A stretch of 64,000 nucleotides of DNA from Oceanobacillus senegalensis (GCF_900176885.1 NZ_LT839648.1:1984174-2048173), one strand, 5' to 3'; counted from the first letter of the stretch, positions 1 to 9,387 are shown. Numbers and translations are program-made. Notes: generated by a model not told the origin, from the letters alone.

Positions 1-921
1 TCGAATATCTGTTTTATCGTAAGCAACCTGAATACTCCCTACCTCAATTGCCTTTTTAGATAGTTTCATCCTGTATGGCTCTCCAATATGATGATGGTCA
101 TCACCAAGCCCAACATGTGCTAAAACATGTTTACTATCCGTAATTGCAATTGCTGCTACATCCAATTCCTTGTATAGTAATTCAGCCATTTGTTTAGCAT
201 TCTGTGAGAATGAATGATCCCTTAGTAGTGGTAAAGCCTTCTCTGCAATAGATAAAGCACGGTTCGTTTCTATAGCTGCTTCTCTTTCTGTTTCATTAAG
301 AGCTGCACGAATCATCGTAGTAAATATAGCTAAAGCAACTGAATTTGTAATGACCATGGGGATTCCAACCACATTTACTAGCTCCACCCCCATTAAGTGA
401 TTTGGTAGAAAGATTAATAGTAGCCCCATATGTAGTACAGGTGGAAAGATGCCAATAAATAGTGCTTTATTCGGGGCTATTACTCGATCTTCTGAGAAAA
501 ATTGACCAGTTTTACCTGTTATAACACCAGATAAAGGATTAATTAAACTATTTGCTAACCATCCCCCACCTCCAATTAAGACAATATAGGTACCAGATAC
601 CAATCCAGCACCTAACCCAACAAGGGGTCCTCCTAACAAACCAGCAATCATCACTACTACTAAACTAAAACCAATCAATACTTCATCCGATTCCACCCCC
701 ATCACCCAGACTTGCATAATTAATTCTTCCCCATGCATAACAACACCCGCATGAGTTCCTAAAATCCCCATTAACCCAAAAACCAAAGCATGATAAACGA
801 TTGTTTCCTTATTTATATCCCTGTCAAGTAACGACCGAAAACCGGGTATGCGGGTTAACATAAATACAAGGATTAACAACAAACCTATTCGCTGAAATAA
901 AACAATAGTCAATTCAATCAT
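1..921 (-). CDS. LytS-type sensor histidine kinase (3' end outside window)
   Basis: Reading the minus strand from the ATG at 921 gives an open frame of 307 codons that runs off the window edge, so the kinase domain is not seen. The visible part has several hydrophobic helices with the Gly-rich GPLVGLGAGLVSG and GGGGWLANSLINPLSG segments typical of the 5TM-LYT sensor domain. A GAF-like region follows (KALPLLRDHSFSQNAKQMAELLY, then DVAAIAITDSKHVLAHVG). The SD-like GGGGTGA lies just upstream of the ATG. The gene starts 20 nt after the symporter gene, so it is probably co-transcribed with it. LytS-family kinases next to acetate or pyruvate transporters usually sense the transported acid; that role here is inference. 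The partner regulator would lie outside the window. Confidence 0.85.
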   Translation of the reverse strand, partial: MIELTIVLFQRIGLLLILVFMLTRIPGFRSLLDRDINKETIVYHALVFGLMGILGTHAGVVMHGEELIMQVWVMGVESDEVLIGFSLVVVMIAGLLGGPLVGLGAGLVSGTYIVLIGGGGWLANSLINPLSGVITGKTGQFFSEDRVIAPNKALFIGIFPPVLHMGLLLIFLPNHLMGVELVNVVGIPMVITNSVALAIFTTMIRAALNETEREAAIETNRALSIAEKALPLLRDHSFSQNAKQMAELLYKELDVAAIAITDSKHVLAHVGLGDDHHHIGEPYRMKLSKKAIEVGSIQVAYDKTDIR

Positions 922-941
922 CTTGCGGATCACCCCAAATT

Positions 942-2426
942 TTAAAGATGAATCCTTACAATATAATCCTCATTCTTTTTACTCTGCTTCATTCTGCTGA
1001 GCAATGATCCAATAATCGCACTTATAAAGGTACATGGAATCGTTACTATCCCAGGATTATATAAAGGGAAAATATGAAAGCCTTCAGGTCCTATAGTAAC
1101 CAATAGGAAGGAACCAAAAAACCCAGTGAATAATCCAAAATATGCACCCATATGAGTAAAACGCTTCCAATAAAATGTAAGGAAAAGTAAAGGAAAAATA
1201 GTGGATGATGCAACGGAAAATGTGAGAGATACTAGAAAAGCGACATTTATATCTTCCATTCCAAGAGAAAGAGCAATCGATAAAAATCCCATGACGACTG
1301 CTGTTATACGAGCAATACGTAGTTGCTCTTTCTCACTCGATTTCTTATTCTTTAAAATATGAAAGTATATATCATGGGCGAAAAGGCTAGTAGTAGTAAA
1401 AACAAGGCCTGTTACAACAGCAATAATCGTTGCAAAAGCCACAGCCATGACAAAAGCTACAAGGAAATCACCACCTAATACATCCGCTAAAAGCAAGGCA
1501 GCTAAATTTCCAGTCTCGTCCATTACCATCAGTTTATCCCAACCAACAAGTGTGATTGTACCTAACCCTAAAACGAGGGTAATTATATAAAAAAAACCAA
1601 TAATCCACGTTGCAGACAATACAGAAGTTCTTACCTCCACAGCATTTTTGACGGTTAAAAAACGGATTAGGATATGAGGAAGACCAGACGTACCAAGAAT
1701 TAATGATAATAAAAGAGAAAGTCTTTCAATCGGATGCTGAAATAAATTACCCGCATAAAAAAACTGTTCACCACGTTCACTTTCTTTTATAACTTGGCCA
1801 ATTAAATTTGAAAAATCCCAATTTAACCTAGATAGAAGAATAAACACTAGCAATAGACTACCAGCCATTAATAATACTGTTTTAATAATTTGCACCCATG
1901 ACGTTGCAACCATTCCACCAAAAACAACATAAATAGTCATCAATATACCAATAATCCAGACAGATGCGGCATAATCAACATCTAATAATAATCGAATTAA
2001 AAGACCTGATGCGACTAATTGTGGAATCATATATAGTACAGAGATAATGATTCCGCTCATAGCGACAGCAAATCGTATCTTTTTCCCCGGAAAACGTGCA
2101 GCGATAACATCTCCCAATGAATAGATACTAAGCTTCTGAACTGGCTCTGCTATAAGAAGGAGTAGAATAACATAGGAAACGAGAAAACCCGTTGCATATA
2201 AAAACCCGTCATATCCATAAAAGGCTACTAATCCAGTGATGCCTAGAAAGGATGCCGCACTTATATAATCCCCTGCAATTGCTAGTCCATTTTGATAGCC
2301 AGTTAAACTTCCTGCAGCTACATAAAACTGATGTGTCGTTTTACTACGTTCTGCCGCCCAATGAGTAATGGTTAATGTACCGATAACGATAGCTAAGAAG
2401 AAAATAAAGTAAGTTAGATTCATCAT
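942..2426 (-). CDS. Sodium/solute symporter, acetate permease type (ActP/YwcA-like)
   Basis: A 494-residue protein with about 13 membrane segments and the SSS-family hallmarks GYQNGLAIAGDYISAASFLG near the N-terminus and GLPHILIRFLTV in the middle. Members take up acetate or other short monocarboxylates with Na+. The frame can be extended upstream into the DUF485 gene, but an ATG one base after the DUF485 stop, preceded by GAGGTAAT, is the better start; a second ATG follows directly. It sits between a DUF485 gene and a LytS kinase gene. DUF485 plus symporter is the ywcB-ywcA/yjcH-actP arrangement, which supports a monocarboxylate transporter. The exact substrate cannot be read from sequence. 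Confidence 0.88.
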   Translation of the reverse strand: MMNLTYFIFFLAIVIGTLTITHWAAERSKTTHQFYVAAGSLTGYQNGLAIAGDYISAASFLGITGLVAFYGYDGFLYATGFLVSYVILLLLIAEPVQKLSIYSLGDVIAARFPGKKIRFAVAMSGIIISVLYMIPQLVASGLLIRLLLDVDYAASVWIIGILMTIYVVFGGMVATSWVQIIKTVLLMAGSLLLVFILLSRLNWDFSNLIGQVIKESERGEQFFYAGNLFQHPIERLSLLLSLILGTSGLPHILIRFLTVKNAVEVRTSVLSATWIIGFFYIITLVLGLGTITLVGWDKLMVMDETGNLAALLLADVLGGDFLVAFVMAVAFATIIAVVTGLVFTTTSLFAHDIYFHILKNKKSSEKEQLRIARITAVVMGFLSIALSLGMEDINVAFLVSLTFSVASSTIFPLLFLTFYWKRFTHMGAYFGLFTGFFGSFLLVTIGPEGFHIFPLYNPGIVTIPCTFISAIIGSLLSRMKQSKKNEDYIVRIHL

Positions 2427-2427
2427 A

Positions 2428-2721
2428 TTACCTCGAACCTTTTCCTTTATTGATAATCTCATTTTTTTGATATTCATATACTTTAGCACGTTTTGAATAC
2501 CACCAACCTACAAGCCACGTACCAATAAACAAGGAAAAAACATATAACCACGATAATAAAAGTAAATATTCCCCTAGAAAGTCTGGAAATTTGATAAAGA
2601 ACAATGGAGCAAACAAATAATAAAAAATAAACAAAAACGATGTATAGAAATTTAATCGTATCCTTCTTCTGATTAGTTGCCGAAGTTCTTCATTATTATA
2701 TAATTTTGATGGATCCATCAT
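2428..2721 (-). CDS. DUF485 family small membrane protein (YwcB/YjcH-like)
   Basis: A 97-residue protein with two hydrophobic helices (roughly residues 25-50 and 55-75) and a basic C-terminal tail. This is the length and layout of the DUF485 family, whose genes nearly always precede acetate-type SSS symporters. Here the stop codon is one base before the likely symporter start, so the two are translationally coupled. DUF485 proteins are thought to assist the symporter, but their biochemical role is not settled. Two adjacent ATG codons are possible starts, preceded by GAGGGTGA. It is the first gene of a three-gene minus-strand operon. Confidence 0.85.
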   Translation of the reverse strand: MMDPSKLYNNEELRQLIRRRIRLNFYTSFLFIFYYLFAPLFFIKFPDFLGEYLLLLSWLYVFSLFIGTWLVGWWYSKRAKVYEYQKNEIINKGKGSR

Positions 2722-2957
2722 CCGCCCTTCACCCTCTTATATTTAAATAATTAGCTAGTGTGCATTTGTATGATAATTACTTTTTGTCAACCGTATTTAT
2801 GTTATTTTTTATAAATTTCCCACAAAGCAAAATGGCACCACCTATTTTATTTAAAAAGGAATAGGACTAAGTAAAATTTTATACAATGATTATTGGCGTT
2901 AACTCCTATAATAATCTATGATTATAGTAAAATTATTATTTTCCATTGTATAGATAC
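2722..2957. other. Intergenic region, no gene seen
   Basis: Between the DUF485 gene and the repeat element I see only AT-rich DNA. It must hold the promoter of the DUF485-symporter-kinase operon. I could not identify a confident -35/-10 pair, an FNR box or a terminator in it. Confidence 0.5.
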
Positions 2958-3090
2958 AGTGAATCTTCAATCAGAGAGAGGATTTCCTCTATAGCCCCAC
3001 TGATTGTTAGATGATGAATCAGGAGTTTACTGGCTATTTGCCCCATTTCTATTTATCGAAATATCTTGAATTCTTGAAGTGAGGGTTTAA
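2958..3090 (+). repeat. Dispersed intergenic repeat, family A
   Basis: The element begins AGTGAATCTTCAATCAG and contains the complementary segment CCCACTGATTGTTAGATGA. It then runs through AATCAGGAGTTTAC and ends near ATCTTGAATTCTTGAAG. The same ordered blocks recur at 18961-19061 on the other strand, and shorter versions occur near 11634, 56318, 57311 and 61801. The TCAATCAG/CTGATTG pair can form a hairpin. It lies upstream of dpaA and has no coding potential. Confidence 0.7.
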
Positions 3091-3131
3091 CAGCCATTTC
3101 ATCACGTGATAAAAAGAAAGGTGGCGTTTTT

Positions 3132-4010
3132 TTGAAAGAGAATTTTAAAATACTTGTTATGGGTGGAGACAATCGTTACGTCGAAGTTATTAAAAAGTTA
3201 GCTAGCAGTAATATAAGCGTATTTTTAACAGGATTTAACCAACTTTCATTTGAAGATTCCCATGTTAATCATTGTGAAATTGAAGAAATTGATTTTAGTA
3301 AAATGGATGCTATTTTATTACCGGTTGCCGGTACAGATTTAGAAGGCAACATAGAAGCCGTATATACGGATAAAACGGTCAAACTTTCTGAAGAAATGCT
3401 TAAAAAAACACCTCAACATTGTGTTATTTATACTGGCATAGCCAATGACTACTTACAGAATATAGCCAATACTACAAATCGTAAATTAGTACGTTTATTT
3501 ACCCGAGATGATATTGCTATATATAATTCTATTCCAACATCTGAAGCAACATTACAACTAGCCATTGAGGAAACCGATGTAACCATACACGGTTCTAACG
3601 TTATCATTTTAGGGTTTGGAAGGGTTGGACTAACGATTGCGCGAAACTTTGCTTCGCTTGGGGCAAATGTTACAGTTTCTGCAAGAAAGCCTGAACATTT
3701 TGCACGTATTAGTGAAATGGGGTTAAAATCCATTCCAACTGACAATCTAAATAAGATTATCTCTCAAATGGATATCTGCATAAATACGATTCCATATCAA
3801 ATAATAGACTCAGAGGTAATTGATAAAATGAAATCATCTTCCCTGATTATTGACCTTGCTTCCAAACCAGGCGGTACCGATTTTGAATATGCTAGTCAAC
3901 AGGGTATAAAAGCAATACATGCACTTGGTTTACCAGGAAAAACTGCACCTAAAACTGCTGGGGAAATTATCGGTACGGTTCTATTAGAGATATTAGAAAA
4001 TAACGAATAA
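3132..4010 (+). CDS. dpaA: Dipicolinate synthase subunit A (SpoVFA), orphan
   Basis: A 292-residue protein of SpoVFA length. It has an N-terminal ILVMGGDNRYVEVIKKL segment and a Rossmann dinucleotide site VIILGFGRVGLTIARNFASLGANVTVSARK at about residues 156-185. The conserved C-terminal LIIDLASKPGGTDFEYA and ALGLPGKTAPKTAGEIIG are also present. DpaA and DpaB together make dipicolinic acid in the mother cell for spore-core dehydration. The start is TTG, preceded by GAAAGGTGG. Unusually, no dpaB, asd or dapG follows: a terminator comes 10 bases after the stop. The partner must be elsewhere, or this is a second copy. Family assignment is firm; the consequence of the orphan layout is unknown. Confidence 0.9.
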   Translation: MKENFKILVMGGDNRYVEVIKKLASSNISVFLTGFNQLSFEDSHVNHCEIEEIDFSKMDAILLPVAGTDLEGNIEAVYTDKTVKLSEEMLKKTPQHCVIYTGIANDYLQNIANTTNRKLVRLFTRDDIAIYNSIPTSEATLQLAIEETDVTIHGSNVIILGFGRVGLTIARNFASLGANVTVSARKPEHFARISEMGLKSIPTDNLNKIISQMDICINTIPYQIIDSEVIDKMKSSSLIIDLASKPGGTDFEYASQQGIKAIHALGLPGKTAPKTAGEIIGTVLLEILENNE

Positions 4011-4020
4011 GGCAATGTAA

Positions 4021-4066
4021 AAGGAGTAACGCTCTATGATCGCTGGAGCGCTACTCTTCTTTTTTC
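4021..4066 (+). terminator. Rho-independent terminator after dpaA
   Basis: GAGTAACGCTCTA pairs with TGGAGCGCTACTC (one mismatch, one wobble) around a 7-base loop, followed by TTCTTTTTTC. It closes dpaA as a single-gene unit. Confidence 0.85.
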
Positions 4067-4192
4067 GTATCCAGTTTTAGTTTTAAGCGATTGGAAATAA
4101 AAGTGTAATTCTGTTTATAGTAGGTAACAATGATAAAAGATATCAAAAGAAAATCCGTAAAACCTAAATCAATAAAAATGGAGGTCATCATA

Positions 4193-4603
4193 ATGAAAAA
4201 AAATATCATATTTGTATTAGCTTCTATCACGGTTCTACTGATTAATACTGCATGTACTGCAGGCGAAGAACAGGAAGATGAATTCCAAGAATCGGCTGAA
4301 ACAGAAGCTAATGTGATATTTACCGATGAATTCATCATGTTTTCTTCTGAGGGTCAATTTGATAAAGCAATAGAATACCTTGATGAATCTTTGAGAGAAG
4401 AATTACCTCCTTCTGAACTCGAAGAGATATGGAATTCGATGGAGCAAGAATATGGATCCTTTGTAGGGAAAGAATTGGATTCATATGAGCAGAAAGCTAA
4501 TGAGGATACTATTTTAATGAATGGTGAATTCGAAAATGGAAACGTTACGTTTGAATTCACCATTAATCAAAACGAGAAAATTACCGGTTTTACATACAAT
4601 TAA
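4193..4603 (+). CDS. Putative lipoprotein with DUF3887-like domain
   Basis: A 136-residue protein with a lysine-started hydrophobic signal (MKKNIIFVLASITVLLI) and a Cys at residue 21 in NTAC, an imperfect lipobox because position -3 is Asn. After an acidic linker, residues ~40-135 resemble DUF3887: FDKAIEYLDESLREELPPSELEEIWNSM, then YGSFVGKE and a beta-rich end. Longer upstream starts exist, but GGAGGT at 4180-4185 sits exactly before the ATG at 4193. It is flanked by terminators on both sides, so it is monocistronic. No function is known; it is probably anchored to the outer face of the membrane. Confidence 0.75.
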   Translation: MKKNIIFVLASITVLLINTACTAGEEQEDEFQESAETEANVIFTDEFIMFSSEGQFDKAIEYLDESLREELPPSELEEIWNSMEQEYGSFVGKELDSYEQKANEDTILMNGEFENGNVTFEFTINQNEKITGFTYN

Positions 4604-4613
4604 TTTTCACAAA

Positions 4614-4643
4614 TAGAGGGATGCATTTTAGCACCCTCTTTTA
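4614..4643 (+). terminator. Terminator after the DUF3887-like lipoprotein gene
   Basis: AGAGGG-A-TGC pairs with GCACCCTCT with one bulge, loop ATTTTA, followed by TTTATT. Confidence 0.7.
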
Positions 4644-4808
4644 TTAGTGAGAGCAACAAAATCAACTATAATTTACTGTCTATTCAGAAACTATTTCCAA
4701 TAAACTTTTCTTCCTGTTATAATTGTTAAAAAAATACGCTCCATTCTTTCCTAATCACCATAGTCTTAACAATAATTTTTGAAAGCAAAGGGCTGAAAGG
4801 AAAAAATA

Positions 4809-5102
4809 ATGATACTTTTATTTTTACTTATTTTCTCACTTTGTTTCACATTTTTATGGATAAACTGGATATTTGGAAATAATAAGAAGAGCATCACGGT
4901 AGAATTAAACAAACATTATGTTGATACAGAAGAATATATAAAAGCAGTTCAAATTAAATTGGAAAACCAAGGTAGAAATGTTCAGTACAGGGGAAATCGT
5001 ACATTTAGTATTGATGGAAAAGACTACATGTTACACGAATTACATATACCGAGTGGAATTATTCCTATACAGTACACTATTTTAAAAAGAATTACCAACT
5101 AG
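4809..5102 (+). CDS. Hypothetical small membrane-anchored protein
   Basis: A 97-residue protein with one N-terminal hydrophobic helix (about residues 2-22) and a polar remainder of ~70 residues (VELNKHYVDTEEYIKAVQIKLENQG, then FSIDGKDYMLHEL) that should face one side of the membrane. I do not recognise the family. AAAGGA precedes the ATG at good spacing and a strong palindromic terminator follows, so it looks like a real single gene. No neighbour gives a clue to its role. Confidence 0.65.
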   Translation: MILLFLLIFSLCFTFLWINWIFGNNKKSITVELNKHYVDTEEYIKAVQIKLENQGRNVQYRGNRTFSIDGKDYMLHELHIPSGIIPIQYTILKRITN

Positions 5103-5489
5103 CCAAGACTTGAAGCAATATATATTTAAAATCTATCAGAAACATAATATTTTTCTCATATGACACGGTATGAATTTCATACCGTGTCTATCTGTATTTG
5201 AAACCTATTTACCCCAGCTATTATTAATATTTTACTATACTCCCCTTAATCCATCTCCATATTACCTGCTATTTTTTTACCTTATCTAATATCTAAAAAA
5301 CCAAATGAAATATAAATGACGGCGATTCAAGATAGTACAAAAAAAATACAAACCTTATTGAACTTTTTGTGAAGAATTTCTCAAGGCATTGTCTTTTAAT
5401 AAATAGGATAATAGTATAAACAGAGCAGGCTTTACAAGCATTTCATAAACAATTCAATAAATAAAACAACTCAAGAAAGGGGTAACCAC
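5103..5489 (+). promoter_or_regulatory. Upstream region of qoxABCD with one imperfect FNR-like site
   Basis: Apart from the terminator at its start, this 387-base gap holds no gene. At 5368-5383 the sequence TGTGA-AGAATT-TCTCA differs from the TGTGA-N6-TCACA pattern at one position of the right half. It lies about 107 bases before qoxA, farther than the FNR boxes elsewhere in this window. It could be a weak site for a redox regulator or chance. No convincing -35/-10 pair was found. Confidence 0.3.
5162..5190 (+). terminator. Palindromic terminator after the small membrane protein gene
   Basis: GACACGGTATGA pairs perfectly with TCATACCGTGTC around a very short loop. The downstream T content is modest (TATCTGTATTTG). 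Confidence 0.6.
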
Positions 5490-6413
5490 ATGAAATTTAA
5501 ATGGCTTTTATTAACACTGTTTTTCACTATATCCACAGTGTTAATAGGATGCGAACCATTACTAGTTTTAGATCCAAAAGGACCTCAAGCCGAAACAACA
5601 GCAAATGTTATTTGGATATCCATCATTACGATGGCAGTTATTGTAATTGTTGTTTTTGTCCTATTAGTAATTATGTTAATTAAATATCGCGCTTCAAAGC
5701 AAAGTGAGGATTATGAACCACCACATATAGAAGGTAATCCAATTGTGGAGGGAATAATTGTCGGTATTCCAGTTCTAATCATCATTTTCCTTTCTATTGT
5801 ATCTGTTAAATCCGTATATGAAGTAGAATCGGTACCTGATGGATATGAGGATCAAGAGCCATTAGTCATTTACGCTTCATCTTCCAACTGGAAATGGCAT
5901 TTTAGTTACCCAGAACAAGATATTGAAACAGTAAACTATGTGTTCATTCCAACAAACCGTTCCATCGAATTTAGACTTTACTCTTTCGGTCCGATTACAA
6001 GTTTTTGGATACCACAGTTAGCAGGGCAAAAATATGCTATGGCTGATATGGTGACGAAGATTCATCTTGCCGCAGAAGCAGAAGGTGAATATTTAGGCCG
6101 TAACGCAAACTTCAGTGGAGAAGGTTTTGCTGAAAACACTTTTAATGTAACGGCATTATCACAAGACGAGTTTAATAAATGGGTTGATGAAATCCACAGT
6201 ACAGCCGATGAATTAACAGAAAACAAGTTTAATAAACTACTAGAGCCTGGACATCTTGGACAATTAACTTATACTGGAACACATTTAGATTTCTCACCAG
6301 CGCCCGAAGGGGAACACGCTGGACATAATCATGGAGATGAAAATAAATCTGATTCTGAGGCACATTCAAATAACGATTCATCAGAACATGCTAACCATGA
6401 ACAACATAAATAA
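5490..6413 (+). CDS. qoxA: Quinol oxidase subunit II
   Basis: A 307-residue lipoprotein: signal sequence with lipobox VLIGC (Cys21), then the QoxA hallmark LVLDPKGPQA, two membrane helices (~40-62 and ~85-107), and a periplasmic-side cupredoxin domain. The CuA ligand set CxxxCxxxHxxM is absent, as expected for a quinol oxidase rather than a cytochrome c oxidase. NWKWHFSYPEQ and SFWIPQLAGQKYAM are typical of the family. The His/Asp/Glu-rich tail (HAGHNHGDENKSDSEAHSNN) is a common extension in Bacilli. AAGGGG precedes the ATG. First gene of qoxABCD, the menaquinol-oxidising aa3-type terminal oxidase used in oxic growth. Confidence 0.96.
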   Translation: MKFKWLLLTLFFTISTVLIGCEPLLVLDPKGPQAETTANVIWISIITMAVIVIVVFVLLVIMLIKYRASKQSEDYEPPHIEGNPIVEGIIVGIPVLIIIFLSIVSVKSVYEVESVPDGYEDQEPLVIYASSSNWKWHFSYPEQDIETVNYVFIPTNRSIEFRLYSFGPITSFWIPQLAGQKYAMADMVTKIHLAAEAEGEYLGRNANFSGEGFAENTFNVTALSQDEFNKWVDEIHSTADELTENKFNKLLEPGHLGQLTYTGTHLDFSPAPEGEHAGHNHGDENKSDSEAHSNNDSSEHANHEQHK

Positions 6414-6475
6414 TTTTCGGGTTTGATACCAACTAGAACGAACAAATTATAAGATTCTCGAAAGGAGTCTCAAAC

Positions 6476-8425
6476 ATGGAGTTTTTTGAAAGATTCGCCG
6501 TCCCTCATCCAAGTCCATTGATTTATGCATCAATGGTTGCGATTGGCTTAACACTTATCGCGATTATTGTAGGTATAACGTATTTCAAAAAATGGGGATA
6601 CTTATGGCGTGAATGGTTAACCACTGTTGACCATAAACGTATTGGAATTATGTATATTATTTCAGCTATATTAATGCTTTTCCGTGGTGGTGCGGATGCT
6701 GTTATGATGCGCTTACAAACCGCGGTACCGGAAAATACATTCCTAGATGCCCAACACTATAATGAAGTATTTACAACACATGGGGTTGTCATGATTATCT
6801 TTATGGCAATGGCATTTATTATTGGAATGATGAACTTTGTAGTACCACTTCAAATTGGTGCACGTGACGTAGCGTTCCCACGATTAAATGCAATAAGTTT
6901 CTGGTTGTACTTTGCGGGAGCAATGCTGTTTAACGTTTCATTTGTTATCGGTGGTTCACCTGATGCAGGATGGACCAACTATTACCCGCTAGCGAGTACC
7001 GACTTTAGCACTTCTGTTGGAGTTAACTACTATAATTGGGCCTTACAGATTTCTGGTCTTGGTACATTGATGACCGGTATTAACTTTATTGTAACTATAT
7101 TTAAGATGCGAGCACCTGGCATGAAGTTAATGAAAATGCCAATGTTTACTTGGTCCGCCTTAATAACGAATGCAATTATCGTTTTTGCCTTTCCTGTTCT
7201 AACCATTGCATTATTAATGGGGACATTCGACCGCCAGTTTGGTACTAATTTCTTTACATCCGTTAACGGTGGTATGGACATGATGTGGGCCAACCTATTT
7301 TGGGTTTGGGGACACCCAGAAGTGTATATATTAATATTACCGGCTTTCGGTATTTATAGTGAGATTTTTGCCACTTTCTCACGACGTAATTTATATGGGT
7401 ATAAATCTATGGTGGGATCAATGGTTATTATATCCCTACTATCATTTACAGTATGGTTGCACCATTTCTTTACAATGGGGCAAAATGCTTTTACAAACAG
7501 TGTTTTCTCTGTTACAACTATGGCGATTGCCATTCCAACAGGGATTAAAATTTTTAACTGGCTATTAACCATGTGGAAAGGGAAAATTGTGTTTACCGTA
7601 CCAATGCTTTACTCCATTGCCTTTATACCACTCTTTACAATAGGTGGAGTAACTGGGGTTATGCTTGGAATGGCAAGTGCGGACTACCAATATCATAATA
7701 CAATGTTCCTTGTTGCACACTTCCATAATGTTATTATTCCTGGTGTTGTATTTGCAATGTTGGCAGGGCTCACATATTGGTGGCCGAAAATGTTCGGATT
7801 TATGTTAAATGAAAGAATAGGAAAATGGGCATTCTGGAATCTTGTTATAGGTTTCTGCTTGGCATTCTTACCTATGTATATTACTGGTTTAGACGGACAA
7901 GCACGCCGAATGTACACATACTCTGAAGCAACAGGATTTGGTCCATTAAACATGGTATCATTTATTGGTGCTGGTCTGATGGCAATCAGCTTTGTCCTAA
8001 TTGTCTATAACGTATACTATAGTTTCCGATATGCTCCAAGAAATGTAGGAGATGATCCTTGGAATGCACGTTCTTTAGAATGGGCAACACATAACCCAGT
8101 TCCCGAATATAATTATGCGATTACACCGCAAGTTGATTCATTTCAAGCTTTCTGGGATTACAAAAAGAACGGTCATCAGCTGTTTAGTAATGAGTTAAAA
8201 GAAATTCACATGCCTAATAATAGTGGTATGCCAATAATTATGGCTGGTTTCTTCTTCCTATTTGGATTTTCATTTGTATTCTTTATCTGGCCTGGTGTAA
8301 TCCTCTCTGCAATAGGTATCTTTGGTTGTATGATTTACCGTACTTTTGAGAAGGATGACGGACATCACATACCAGTCAAGGAAATAAAAGAGACAGAAGA
8401 GAAATTTGGAGGTGCTAAACAATGA
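6476..8425 (+). CDS. qoxB: Quinol oxidase subunit I
   Basis: A 649-residue heme-copper oxidase subunit I with about 14-15 membrane helices. The metal ligands are visible: TTHGVVMIIF (low-spin heme), WGHPEVYILILPAFG (CuB His and the cross-linked Tyr four residues later), LHHFFTMG (two CuB His) and VAHFHNVI (high- and low-spin heme His). The intact H-P-E-V-Y motif marks it as a true oxygen reductase. This contrasts with the subunit I at 51244-52917. It starts 62 bases after qoxA with GAAAGGAGT before the ATG and overlaps qoxC by 4 bases. Confidence 0.98.
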   Translation: MEFFERFAVPHPSPLIYASMVAIGLTLIAIIVGITYFKKWGYLWREWLTTVDHKRIGIMYIISAILMLFRGGADAVMMRLQTAVPENTFLDAQHYNEVFTTHGVVMIIFMAMAFIIGMMNFVVPLQIGARDVAFPRLNAISFWLYFAGAMLFNVSFVIGGSPDAGWTNYYPLASTDFSTSVGVNYYNWALQISGLGTLMTGINFIVTIFKMRAPGMKLMKMPMFTWSALITNAIIVFAFPVLTIALLMGTFDRQFGTNFFTSVNGGMDMMWANLFWVWGHPEVYILILPAFGIYSEIFATFSRRNLYGYKSMVGSMVIISLLSFTVWLHHFFTMGQNAFTNSVFSVTTMAIAIPTGIKIFNWLLTMWKGKIVFTVPMLYSIAFIPLFTIGGVTGVMLGMASADYQYHNTMFLVAHFHNVIIPGVVFAMLAGLTYWWPKMFGFMLNERIGKWAFWNLVIGFCLAFLPMYITGLDGQARRMYTYSEATGFGPLNMVSFIGAGLMAISFVLIVYNVYYSFRYAPRNVGDDPWNARSLEWATHNPVPEYNYAITPQVDSFQAFWDYKKNGHQLFSNELKEIHMPNNSGMPIIMAGFFFLFGFSFVFFIWPGVILSAIGIFGCMIYRTFEKDDGHHIPVKEIKETEEKFGGAKQ

Positions 8426-9018
8426 AGATAGATCACTCGTTACCTCTAGAATATAGCACTGAACAAAACCGTATGAATATCCTTGGTTTTTGGATATTCT
8501 TAGGTGCCGAAATTATGCTTTTCGCAACGTTATTTACCACTTACTTCGTTTATGAAAATCGTGTGGGTAATGGACCATCTGGGGGCGAAATTTTTGAAAT
8601 AACTCCTGTTTTATTTGAGACCATTATCCTTTTAACAAGTAGTTTTACCATCGGTCTTGCCGTTCATGCCATGCGAATTAATCGTACAAAAGCTATGCTT
8701 GCCTTTTTAGGTATAACGCTTCTATTGGGTTTAGGATTCCTTGGTATTGAAATATACGAGTTTGTTCATTATTACCATGTTGGAGCGACCCTACAGACTA
8801 GTGCGTTTACAGCTATACTACTTACTACTTTAGGAACACATGGTGCTCACGTAACATTCGGTTTGTTCTGGGGTATATTCATCATCATGCAAATTAAAAA
8901 GCGTGGATTAACTCCAGAAACAGCTAATAAATCCTTTATTTTCTCATTATATTGGCACTTTCTAGATGTTATTTGGATTTTCATCTTTAGCTTCATCTAT
9001 TTGAAAGGACTGATGTAA
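8422..9018 (+). CDS. qoxC: Quinol oxidase subunit III
   Basis: A 198-residue protein with five membrane helices, typical of QoxC/CyoC. Motifs seen are NILGFWIFLGAEIMLFATLF near the N-terminus and TLGTHGAHVTFGLFW plus SLYWHFLDVIWIFIF toward the C-terminus. It overlaps the qoxB stop by four bases (ATGA), indicating coupled translation. Subunit III has no redox centre and stabilises the oxidase complex. Confidence 0.97.
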   Translation: MKIDHSLPLEYSTEQNRMNILGFWIFLGAEIMLFATLFTTYFVYENRVGNGPSGGEIFEITPVLFETIILLTSSFTIGLAVHAMRINRTKAMLAFLGITLLLGLGFLGIEIYEFVHYYHVGATLQTSAFTAILLTTLGTHGAHVTFGLFWGIFIIMQIKKRGLTPETANKSFIFSLYWHFLDVIWIFIFSFIYLKGLM

Positions 9019-9019
9019 A

Positions 9020-9307
9020 ATGAAAGAATTATTTCCGATGAAACAGGTAAATGGATTTATCTTCTCACTACTACTTACTGTCATTGCATTGAGTGTTTAT
9101 TTCATGGATATGTCCTATCAAGTAGGGATGACCATTCTGCTTGTAACAGCCTTTATACAAGCAACTGTACAATTCGTCTTATTCATGCATGCTGGTGAAA
9201 CGAAAGATAAAGGTTCTATTTATCTAAGTACAATTTATGGAGTGCTCATTGCTTTATTTACCGTCTTTGGATCATTATTAGCAATGGTTTGGGGATATAT
9301 GTTTTAA
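9020..9307 (+). CDS. qoxD: Quinol oxidase subunit IV
   Basis: A 95-residue protein with three membrane helices of the COX4 pro/QoxD type. FIFSLLLTVIALSVYF is followed by ILLVTAFIQATVQFVLFMHAGE, the family's characteristic second helix. It starts two bases after the qoxC stop and ends the operon; a strong hairpin terminator follows about 80 bases later. Subunit IV assists CuB insertion and assembly in related oxidases. Confidence 0.96.
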   Translation: MKELFPMKQVNGFIFSLLLTVIALSVYFMDMSYQVGMTILLVTAFIQATVQFVLFMHAGETKDKGSIYLSTIYGVLIALFTVFGSLLAMVWGYMF

Positions 9308-9387
9308 TCAAAAGCGTAAGCGACTGTATGATAACGTATGATTGGAATATTTCCAAGTCATTAAAACTTTCTTACCCCTATCACAAT

